NCBI GenBank assembly: GCA_021793895.1 | Contig: JAJYRW010000119.1 | Coordinates: 1-5,477, forward strand | Direction of reading: 5' to 3' | DNA: 5,477 nucleotides | From: Actinomycetes bacterium | Lineage (GTDB): Bacteria > Actinomycetota > Actinomycetes > Actinomycetales > JAJYRW01 | In this document: positions 1 through 4,482 of the stretch, piece by piece | How the letters are laid out: each line of letters begins with the position of its first letter | Position numbering within the stretch: the first letter of the stretch is position 1 | Notes under the pieces: model-generated | What the model saw: only the letters and a program-made list of their open reading frames with translations | Databases searched by the model: none | Told to the model about the DNA's origin: nothing | Position numbers and translations under genes: made by a program

Positions 1-757
1 CATTGCGCTGCACACGGACCACTGCGCCCGCGAAAACCTCGACTCTTGGGTACGTCCACTGCTCGCCATTGAGGCAGAGCAGGTCAAGAACGGTCAAGAA
101 CCGACCTTCCAGTCCCACATGTGGGACGGCTCGGCCGAGACCCTCGAAGACAACCTGCGTATTGCGGAAGAACTCCTAGAACTGTCCAACGCAGCTCGCA
201 CCCTCCTCGAAATTGAGGTCGGTGTTGTCGGCGGTGAAGAAGACGGCGTCGAGAACGAAATCAATGAAAAGCTCTACACCACCGTTGAAGACGGCATGGC
301 AACTGTTCGTGCCCTGGGTTCCGGCGAAAAGGGCCGCTACCTCACTGCTTTGACCTTCGGTAACGTCCACGGCGTTTACAAGCCCGGACACGTCAAGCTC
401 CGCCCCGAACTCCTGGGTGAAATCCAGGAGGCCGTTGGTAAGGAAGTTGGCAAGGAAAAGCCGTTTGACCTCGTGTTCCACGGTGGTTCCGGCTCCTCCG
501 CCGAAGAGATCGCAACCGCGGTCGACAACGGTGTCATCAAGATGAACATCGACACCGATACGCAGTACGCGTTCACCCGCCCGATCGTTGACCACGTCAT
601 GAAGAACTACGACGGCGTGCTCAAGATTGACGGCGACATCGGTAACAAGAAGGCCTATGACCCGCGTGCCTGGGGCCGAGCTGCTGAAGCCGGAATGGCT
701 CAGCGCATCGTCGAGGCCTGCGAGCAGTTGCGTTCTGCTGGCCAGAAGATGAAGTAA
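1..757 (+). CDS. fba: Class II fructose-bisphosphate aldolase, 5'-truncated by window edge
   Basis: Catalyses reversible cleavage of fructose 1,6-bisphosphate to dihydroxyacetone phosphate and glyceraldehyde 3-phosphate in the cytosol (glycolysis/gluconeogenesis); class II enzymes need a divalent metal, usually zinc. The reading frame is open from base 2, so the start lies upstream. About 251 residues are present, and roughly 90 N-terminal residues are missing relative to the usual length near 340-360. The visible part opens with HTDHC, which holds the catalytic Asp and a zinc-binding His. It continues with the QSHMWDGS segment, the GVVGGEEDGV glutamate loop, GNVHGVY (second zinc His), VFHGGSGS (third zinc His and phosphate-binding loop) and KMNIDTDTQ (substrate-binding Asn/Asp). 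All key family residues are intact. The gene ends at TAA (755-757) and is followed by an intrinsic terminator, so it is not co-transcribed with the genes downstream. It is a core metabolic gene and unrelated in function to the downstream locus. Confidence 0.96.
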   Translation, partial: IALHTDHCARENLDSWVRPLLAIEAEQVKNGQEPTFQSHMWDGSAETLEDNLRIAEELLELSNAARTLLEIEVGVVGGEEDGVENEINEKLYTTVEDGMATVRALGSGEKGRYLTALTFGNVHGVYKPGHVKLRPELLGEIQEAVGKEVGKEKPFDLVFHGGSGSSAEEIATAVDNGVIKMNIDTDTQYAFTRPIVDHVMKNYDGVLKIDGDIGNKKAYDPRAWGRAAEAGMAQRIVEACEQLRSAGQKMK

Positions 758-770
758 TTTAACGCTAATT

Positions 771-823
771 GCGCGGGTAGCGCGATGGCGCGAAAGCGCG
801 GTAGCGCGGTAGCGCGGTAGCGG
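771..823. repeat. Octamer tandem array, GCGCGGTA-type
   Basis: Consecutive 8-bp units start at about 771 (9-bp variant), 780 (GCGCGATG), 788 (GCGCGAAA), and 796, 804 and 812 (three exact GCGCGGTA copies), with a partial unit at 820. The array begins 13 bases after the aldolase stop and ends shortly before its terminator, so it lies in the probable 3' untranslated region. Units at 788-799 can pair as GCGC-GAAA-GCGC with a GNRA-type loop. Such short arrays can vary in copy number by slippage. Function is unknown. Confidence 0.8.
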
Positions 824-838
824 AAAAGCACCAGTTTG

Positions 839-876
839 ACGGCGCCCATCCCTTCGCGGTGGTGGGCGCCGTTTTT
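839..876 (+). terminator. Intrinsic terminator of the aldolase gene
   Basis: A perfect 10-bp stem (ACGGCGCCCA at 839-848 with TGGGCGCCGT at 863-872) encloses a 14-base loop and is followed at once by a T run (872-876). It lies 82 bases after the aldolase stop. This is a textbook Rho-independent terminator reading on the plus strand. Confidence 0.92.
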
Positions 877-889
877 CTTGCCGTTTGCG

Positions 890-961
890 CTGCCACCTGC
901 CGCTGCGCTGCCACCTGCCGCTGCGCTGCCGCCTGCCGCTGCGCTGCCGCCTGCCGCGGCG
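890..961. repeat. Four 18-bp direct tandem repeats
   Basis: Units at 890-907, 908-925, 926-943 and 944-961 follow the pattern CTGCCRCCTGCCGCTGCG. Units 1 and 2 are identical; units 3 and 4 change A to G at position 6, and unit 4 also differs near its end. Within each unit there is a shorter CTGCC/CTGCG sub-period. The array starts about 14 bases after the T run of the aldolase terminator. Translated, it gives Pro-Ala-Leu repeats in one frame and Cys-Arg or Arg-Leu-Pro strings in the others, but no real gene is supported. It is probably a noncoding minisatellite. Confidence 0.85.
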
Positions 962-1087
962 CGCATTCCCCCGCGCCTCGCGCGCCTGCCGCTGCGCACA
1001 TCCCCCCGCGCACCTGCCCGCCGGCCACCCTCCGGGCCACACGCCGCGCGCCCTCGTCCCGGCGACCGGCCACTCGCCCAGCCACCA

Positions 1088-1132
1088 AAGTGCAGACTTT
1101 TACCGCTGGGAGCGGTAAAAGTCTGCGAACTT
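1088..1132. repeat. Perfect 16-bp-arm palindrome with 3-base loop
   Basis: The left arm 1092-1107 (GCAGACTTTTACCGCT) and right arm 1111-1126 are exact reverse complements around GGG (1108-1110). Four more pairs (AAGT 1088-1091 with ACTT 1129-1132) form after a 2-base bulge. There is no T run on either side, so it is not a classical terminator. It could be a stable RNA hairpin acting as a tail-less terminator, a cruciform, a protein-binding site or a dispersed palindromic repeat. The sequence alone does not decide. Confidence 0.85.
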
Positions 1133-1220
1133 CCGGGACAACGCAAAATGTCGCGTCGAATTCGCCAGAACACGAGCGAACCTCGACGACGCCCGCATCC
1201 TGCCTATTGCGGCGGCTCCG

Positions 1221-1333
1221 ATGTCCTAGTTCAGACGGGATGACCTCCAAGATGTCGCCTTTTGACCAGAAAGCCTGCTAAATCGGCGCAAAAACCGCGT
1301 TTCAACAAGCCAACCCGTCTGAACTAGGACATT
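1221..1333. mobile_element. 113-bp element with perfect 19-bp terminal inverted repeats (candidate MITE)
   Basis: The ends 1221-1239 (ATGTCCTAGTTCAGACGGG) and 1315-1333 are perfect reverse complements, separated by 75 bp without a coding frame of note. Small size, perfect terminal inverted repeats and no gene match a MITE or a deletion remnant of an insertion sequence. If the true ends are TG...CA (1222-1332) they would resemble many IS3-like ends. No target-site duplication is visible beside either boundary, so recent transposition is not proven. A large stem-loop with a regulatory role is the main alternative. Confidence 0.5.
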
Positions 1334-1378
1334 CTGCATCCGGCGTCCGCGCTCGCCCGGCCCGCACGCCACACCCGG

Positions 1379-1408
1379 AAAACTCACCGAAAACCCACCG
1401 AAACCCCG
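1379..1408. repeat. Short 11-bp direct repeat
   Basis: GAAAACTCACC (1379-1389) is followed directly by GAAAACCCACC (1390-1400), a one-base difference, and by a partial third copy starting GAAA at 1401. It lies about 90 bases upstream of the tatB promoter. It could be coincidental low complexity or a tandem activator site. Confidence 0.4.
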
Positions 1409-1492
1409 TGATCTAGCGGCCAAGCAACTACTTCCATAATTCGCCAAAAGTCACGAGATCCTTATCGCTCGAACACTTCCTTAAGCGGTTTC

Positions 1493-1521
1493 TTGATAGC
1501 GCTAACAGCGGGTGCTAGGCT
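1493..1521 (+). promoter_or_regulatory. Housekeeping-sigma promoter for the tatB-like gene
   Basis: TTGATA (1493-1498) and TAGGCT (1516-1521) are separated by 17 bp, and TGC directly precedes the -10 box (extended -10). TAGGCT is a favoured actinobacterial -10 sequence. Transcription would begin near 1528, giving a leader of about 125 bases that contains a small hairpin and a short ORF before the GTG start of the TatB-like gene. Confidence 0.72.
1494..1507. promoter_or_regulatory. LacI-family-like operator
   Basis: TGATAGCGCTAACA is a 14-bp near-palindrome around a central CG, with six of seven base pairs symmetric. It contains the perfect 8-bp core TAGCGCTA. This matches the general form of LacI-family operators (central CG, outer TG...CA). 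It overlaps the -35 box and the spacer of the promoter, where a bound repressor would block RNA polymerase. LacI-type regulators commonly control sugar-utilisation genes, which agrees with the downstream glycosidase. The regulator gene is not in the window. Confidence 0.55.
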
Positions 1522-1533
1522 GACCATGGCTCG

Positions 1534-1549
1534 GGAAGTGAAGACTTCC
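1534..1549 (+). other. Small hairpin in the tatB leader
   Basis: GGAAGT (1534-1539) and ACTTCC (1544-1549) pair perfectly around GAAG. It lies just after the expected transcription start and may stabilise the 5' end of the transcript. It has no T run and is not a terminator. Confidence 0.4.
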
Positions 1550-1600
1550 ATCGCTGCTGATCCAAGTGAGTTAAACCCAGCTCGAAGAGGAGTGGTGTTA

Positions 1601-1645
1601 ATGCACGTATCTCTTAGTAAATCGGATCCAGAGCACGAGAACTAG
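1601..1645 (+). CDS. 14-residue leader ORF upstream of tatB-like gene
   Basis: ATG at 1601 opens MHVSLSKSDPEHEN and stops at TAG (1643-1645). It has the best ribosome-binding site of this region: GAAGAGGAG at 1584-1592, eight bases before the ATG. The stop overlaps the TAGGGG motif that serves the TatB-like GTG start at 1653, with only seven bases between stop and start. This layout fits a translated leader coupled to the next gene. No run of a single amino acid is present that would suggest classical attenuation. It is in a different frame from the TatB-like gene, so it is not an N-terminal extension. Translation is likely from the signals, but a function is only inferred. Confidence 0.5.
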   Translation: MHVSLSKSDPEHEN

Positions 1646-1652
1646 GGGTCTC

Positions 1653-1958
1653 GTGTTTGGGATATCGGGCCAAGAGTTCATCTTCTGGCTGGTACTTGCC
1701 GCAATCATCATCGGTCCCTCTCGGCTGCCGGATTATGTGCGGACGGTCCGCGAGAAAATCCGCCACTTCAAGCGCGTATGGCAACTGACCTCGCAGAAAG
1801 TAGATGCCGAAATGCGTGGAGCCCTATCTGACATTGGCGTAGAAGACTTTAGCCCGCAACGGTTCCTCGGTCTCGACGATGAAGACCTGGAAGACAATAC
1901 GTTTACGCCTGTTCCGCCTCCCATGGCGGCTCATGAAAGGAACGATAACGACACTTAA
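1653..1958 (+). CDS. tatB: Sec-independent (Tat) translocase subunit TatB-like protein
   Basis: TatB-type proteins sit in the inner membrane and, with TatC, form the receptor for folded proteins carrying twin-arginine signals. This 101-residue protein has the family layout: a short N-terminus with FGISGQE (Glu8 at the membrane entry), one transmembrane helix (about residues 7-22), the hinge GP at 21-22 followed by SRLPD, a basic amphipathic helix (about 27-55), and an acidic, Pro-rich, poorly ordered tail. The MFGIS beginning supports the GTG start at 1653, preceded by AGGGG (1644-1648) at the rather short spacing of four bases, probably helped by coupling to the leader ORF. TatA is the main alternative; the MFGISG start and GPSRLP motif favour TatB. 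No tatC or tatA gene is next to it. It lies 155 bp upstream of a gene whose product carries a twin-arginine signal, and its promoter overlaps a sugar-type operator. Whether it is the only TatB of the cell or a second copy cannot be seen. Confidence 0.82.
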   Translation: MFGISGQEFIFWLVLAAIIIGPSRLPDYVRTVREKIRHFKRVWQLTSQKVDAEMRGALSDIGVEDFSPQRFLGLDDEDLEDNTFTPVPPPMAAHERNDNDT

Positions 1959-1963
1959 AGACA

Positions 1964-1999
1964 TTAATTGGTAATTAACGTTCAATCTTCATTACCAAT
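1964..1999. repeat. AT-rich inverted repeats between tatB-like gene and glycosidase
   Basis: Two symmetric structures overlap. TTAATT-GGT-AATTAA (1964-1978) is a perfect 6-bp-arm palindrome, and ATTGGTAAT (1967-1975) pairs perfectly with ATTACCAAT (1991-1999) across 15 bases. They start six bases after the TatB-like stop codon. The arms are AT-rich and no T run follows, so a strong terminator is unlikely. An operator for the following gene or a weak mRNA 3' end structure are the plausible roles. Confidence 0.5.
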
Positions 2000-2010
2000 G
2001 TAAATATAAG
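1981..2010 (+). promoter_or_regulatory. Possible promoter for the glycosidase gene
   Basis: TTCAAT (1981-1986) and TATAAG (2005-2010) stand 18 bp apart in the only AT-rich patch of the spacer. The -35 match is poor. The box lies between the two arms of the 9-bp inverted repeat, which a regulator could use. Transcription would start near 2017, giving a leader of roughly 97 bases. Read-through from the tatB promoter is the alternative way to express the glycosidase. Confidence 0.35.
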
Positions 2011-2062
2011 GCGCCCCCTCGCCCGCACAACCGTCCAAAGTAAATGCAGGCGAAGGGACTAG

Positions 2063-2089
2063 TGGCAGTGTAGCAAGGCTGCGCTGCCA
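2063..2089 (+). promoter_or_regulatory. 12-bp RNA hairpin in the glycosidase leader
   Basis: TGGCAGTGTAGC (2063-2074) pairs along its whole length with GCTGCGCTGCCA (2078-2089) around an AAG loop; ten pairs are Watson-Crick and two are G-U wobbles. Preserved pairing through wobbles suggests an RNA structure. It ends six bases before the purine-rich ribosome-binding region (2095-2104) and contains the A of the ATG at 2089. No T run follows, so it is more likely to affect mRNA stability or translation than to terminate transcription. Confidence 0.5.
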
Positions 2090-2121
2090 TGAATAAGAAA
2101 GAAGTGAACTCTGTTGAGTAA
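2089..2121 (+). CDS. Possible 10-residue ORF overlapping the glycosidase start
   Basis: ATG at 2089 opens MNKKEVNSVE and stops at TAA (2119-2121), overlapping the TTG start of the glycosidase (2114) in another frame. Its own ribosome-binding site is weak (AAGG near 2075-2078, inside the hairpin), so translation is doubtful. If used, terminating ribosomes could reinitiate at the nearby TTG. Confidence 0.2.
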   Translation: MNKKEVNSVE

Positions 2122-4459
2122 AATCACTCGCAATTCGGAAACTCCGCGTGATGCATCACGTCGGAAGTTCCTCGGAGGCGCTGCACTAGCCGGAATTACC
2201 CTCGGTGCAGCGCGTGTATTTTCCAGTCCCACGTCCGCCACGGCGCAGCGCGCCGGCGGAATCACTGCACCGAACCGAGCCGCGGGCGCGAGCCCCGCTA
2301 TCGGTCGCACCCAGTCGCTGAACACGGTTCTACGTAATCAGCCGACACTGCCTGTCCAGGATGCCTGGGATTACCACCCGTTTTCGCTCTCCGAAATTGG
2401 TGTGGGAGACGGCGTCTACATGCGCGGCCACTCTCACGCGCTGGCGCTGGCCCGCGCCTATCCCGTGGACCGGATTCTCGCGGTCTTCCGCCGCAATGCC
2501 GGCCTCGACGTGGGCAGCGCCCGTCCGCCCGGCGGCTGGGAGGAGTATGGCCCGGCACCCGATGAACAGCGCTGGGGTCCGGCTGAGTATAAGAGGGGCC
2601 AAAACGAGAGAGGCGCCGGCGGTCTGCTGCGTGGCCACTACGGCGGCCACTTCTTGAGCAAGCTCGCGATGGCTTATGCCACCACGGGCGAGGAGGCGAT
2701 CAAAGAGAAGGTCGACGCGATCGTTGCTGGTCTGGAAGAGTGCCGCGCGGCAATGGCAGCTCAGACCTACGAGGGCAAGCCCCGGTACTCACATCCGGGC
2801 TTTTTATCGGCATATGGGGAATGGCAATTCTCCGCATTAGAAGAATATGCACCTTATGGCGAGATTTGGGCGCCGTATTACACGCTGCACAAAATTCTTG
2901 ATGGCCTGCTTAATGCTTATAAGTTCACGGGTAATTCTCTCGCGCTGGAATTAGCAGAGGGAATTGGTCGCTGGACATATGGCCGCCTTTCGAAGTGTTC
3001 CAAAGAACAACTCGAAAAGATGTGGAGCATCTACATCGGTGGCGAATCCGGTGGCATGAACGATGTACTCGTTGAGCTGTATTGGCTATCAGAAGCCAAT
3101 GACCGCGCTGATTTCCTGGAGGCAGCGAAACTTCTCGACCTCAACGCGCTCGTTGATGCGTGCGCGGTGGGCGAGGACATCATCACCGGCAAGCACGCGA
3201 ATCAGCACATACCCACCTTCGTGGGCTATGCGAAGCTCTATGCAGCAACAGGTGAGGAGCGCTACCTTCGCGCGGTCGAAAACTTCTTCGACATGATCGT
3301 GCCCGGACGCATGTATCCGCACGGCGGAACCGGCGAGGGCGAAATGTGGGGCCCGCCGAACAGCGTCGCCGGAAACATCGGAAAGCGCAATGCAGAATCT
3401 TGCGCCGCCTACAACATGGTCAAGGTCGCTTGGCAGCTTTTCCTCATCACGGGAAAGCAAAAATATGCCGAGTATTCCGAACGCACCACCCTGAATCACA
3501 TTCTGGGTGGGCGTCGCAACCGCGAATCAACCGAAGGACCCGAAAATCTTTACATGTTCCCGGCACATGCGGGAGCGCGAAAGGAATACGGCAACGGCAA
3601 CATCGGAACCTGCTGCGGTGGTACCGGCTTGGAAAGCCCCATGAAGTACCTCGAGACGGCATACGCGCGCAACACCGCAGGCGACGAATTATTCGTCAAC
3701 TTGTATGCGGGCTCGACCCTGACCTGGGCCGATAAGGGTTTAAAACTGGTGCAAACCACCGAGTACCCCCGCGACGGTGAAATCAACTTCACCTTCTCGG
3801 AGGCACCCAGTGAGCCCCTCGCAATCAAGCTGCGCATTCCCGACTGGGTGAGCGGCGACGTCCTTGTTTCGATAAATGGCGAGCCGGAAGCAGTAAACGC
3901 GAAAGCGGGCACCTATGCATCGGTGACACGGCAGTGGCGCTCGGGCGATGAACTCAAGCTCGTCTTGCCCATGAGTTTCCGCGTTGAGAAGCCGGTTGAT
4001 TCGACCACTTTGCAATCGCTCCACTACGGACCGACCGTTTACTCCCTCGTGCACGATGGAAGCCGTTTCCCGCGCCTGAGCCTGTATGGACTCATGGACT
4101 TGAGCGGAAATATCGGGGGTGCGGTGAAGTGGGATGACCACCAGATCGTGATCGGTTCGCAAGAGTTCGATCCGCTGTATTCCGGTAACGACATTTTGTA
4201 CTCGATGTACTTCGAGCGCGATGAACGCAATGTGGTTTTTGCGGGTCGTGATTCCGGTGTGGCGAACCCGTCGAAGAGCAGTGGCGGTTCCCTGCTGGAT
4301 GAAGTTTGGGAGGCCGCTCCGTTCTCGAACCGCAATGAGTTCTTGGATCGGGTGCGGTCGGTATCCCAGGCCTATGTCGCGCAGGGGCTGTTGTCCGCGC
4401 GTAACAGACAGCGCATTCTCTTGGCCGCCTCCCAGGCTCGCCTGGAGGGAGGCAAATAA
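2114..4459 (+). CDS. Tat-exported DUF1680 glycoside hydrolase (GH127/GH146-type beta-L-arabinofuranosidase)
   Basis: Probably removes terminal beta-L-arabinofuranose from plant glycans outside the cell. The 781-residue product starts with a twin-arginine signal: SRRKFL at 15-20, a hydrophobic stretch to about 36, and likely cleavage after ATA (42-44). The DUF1680 (alpha/alpha)6-barrel spans about 85-555, with family landmarks GHYGGHF (174-180), GGMNDV (313-318), GKHANQHIP (359-367), GEMWGPP (409-415), AESCAAYN (427-434) and TCCGGTG (499-505). By comparison with B. longum HypBA1 (zinc ligands Glu338, Cys340, Cys417, Cys418; nucleophile Cys417), the matching residues are Glu428, Cys430, Cys500 and Cys501, with Cys500 the nucleophile and Glu410 the likely acid/base. 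Beta-sandwich-like sequence follows (about 556-690) and a helical C-terminus. TTG at 2114 is the only sensible start: an in-frame stop lies at 2105-2107, and no ATG or GTG occurs before the RR motif. The ribosome-binding site is weak (AAAGAAG, 2098-2104). The GHYGGHF and GE-x-x-x-PP motifs lean towards GH146, but the exact family and substrate are not certain. Confidence 0.9.
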   Translation: MSKITRNSETPRDASRRKFLGGAALAGITLGAARVFSSPTSATAQRAGGITAPNRAAGASPAIGRTQSLNTVLRNQPTLPVQDAWDYHPFSLSEIGVGDGVYMRGHSHALALARAYPVDRILAVFRRNAGLDVGSARPPGGWEEYGPAPDEQRWGPAEYKRGQNERGAGGLLRGHYGGHFLSKLAMAYATTGEEAIKEKVDAIVAGLEECRAAMAAQTYEGKPRYSHPGFLSAYGEWQFSALEEYAPYGEIWAPYYTLHKILDGLLNAYKFTGNSLALELAEGIGRWTYGRLSKCSKEQLEKMWSIYIGGESGGMNDVLVELYWLSEANDRADFLEAAKLLDLNALVDACAVGEDIITGKHANQHIPTFVGYAKLYAATGEERYLRAVENFFDMIVPGRMYPHGGTGEGEMWGPPNSVAGNIGKRNAESCAAYNMVKVAWQLFLITGKQKYAEYSERTTLNHILGGRRNRESTEGPENLYMFPAHAGARKEYGNGNIGTCCGGTGLESPMKYLETAYARNTAGDELFVNLYAGSTLTWADKGLKLVQTTEYPRDGEINFTFSEAPSEPLAIKLRIPDWVSGDVLVSINGEPEAVNAKAGTYASVTRQWRSGDELKLVLPMSFRVEKPVDSTTLQSLHYGPTVYSLVHDGSRFPRLSLYGLMDLSGNIGGAVKWDDHQIVIGSQEFDPLYSGNDILYSMYFERDERNVVFAGRDSGVANPSKSSGGSLLDEVWEAAPFSNRNEFLDRVRSVSQAYVAQGLLSARNRQRILLAASQARLEGGK

Positions 4460-4477
4460 CTGTGAACGTTAAAAGGA
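4444..4477 (+). promoter_or_regulatory. Two ribosome-binding sites offering alternative starts for the next gene
   Basis: GGAGGGAGG (4444-4452), inside the last codons of the glycosidase, lies nine bases before GTG 4462. AAGGA (4473-4477) lies five bases before ATG 4483 in the same frame. The first has the stronger pairing to 16S rRNA. The second gives an ATG and a standard-length signal peptide, and the stretch between the starts uses the AGG arginine codon, uncommon in this kind of genome. I favour 4483, but 4462 remains open. Either way the gene is tightly linked to the glycosidase (2 or 23 bases after its stop), as in an operon. Confidence 0.55.
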
Positions 4478-4482
4478 AATCG

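Larger units (their letters stand above)
758..1492. other. Long gene-free intergenic region with repeats
   Basis: I see no convincing gene here. Open frames exist on both strands, but they arise from GC-rich low-complexity sequence and translate to Pro/Ala/Arg-rich strings without domains or good ribosome-binding sites. The region holds the aldolase terminator, an octamer array, an 18-bp tandem repeat, a very GC-rich stretch (about 950-1085), a perfect palindrome, an element bounded by 19-bp inverted repeats, and a short 11-bp direct repeat near 1379-1408. Composition becomes less GC-rich from about 1420, towards the tatB promoter. The accumulation of repeats suggests a tolerant insertion site between a core gene and an accessory locus (inference). 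Confidence 0.7.

Noticed and set aside
890..961. CRISPR array
   Set aside because: Repeats are directly adjacent 18-bp units with no spacers and no cas genes nearby.
176..1042. Long minus-strand open frame of 288 codons
   Set aside because: Most of it is the antisense of the aldolase gene, and the rest is antisense of the GC-rich repeats (Arg/Gln-rich strings). The aldolase match on the plus strand is unambiguous.
836..1281. Overlapping plus-strand open frames translating to Pro/Ala- or Cys/Arg-rich repeats
   Set aside because: They come from the 18-bp tandem array and high GC content, run through a terminator and the palindrome, and lack domains and good ribosome-binding sites.
1973..1986. 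Second LacI-type operator around AACGTT in the glycosidase spacer
   Set aside because: Only five of seven positions are symmetric and the match to the operator at 1494-1507 is poor, so it is no better than chance in an AT-rich stretch.
2089..2121. ATG 2089 as the true glycosidase start through a frameshift
   Set aside because: Not needed: the TTG at 2114 gives a complete, normal Tat signal peptide, and the ATG frame stops after ten codons.
3089..3499. Minus-strand frames within the glycosidase gene
   Set aside because: They are shadows of the real gene; codon pattern and protein motifs support only the plus-strand frame.
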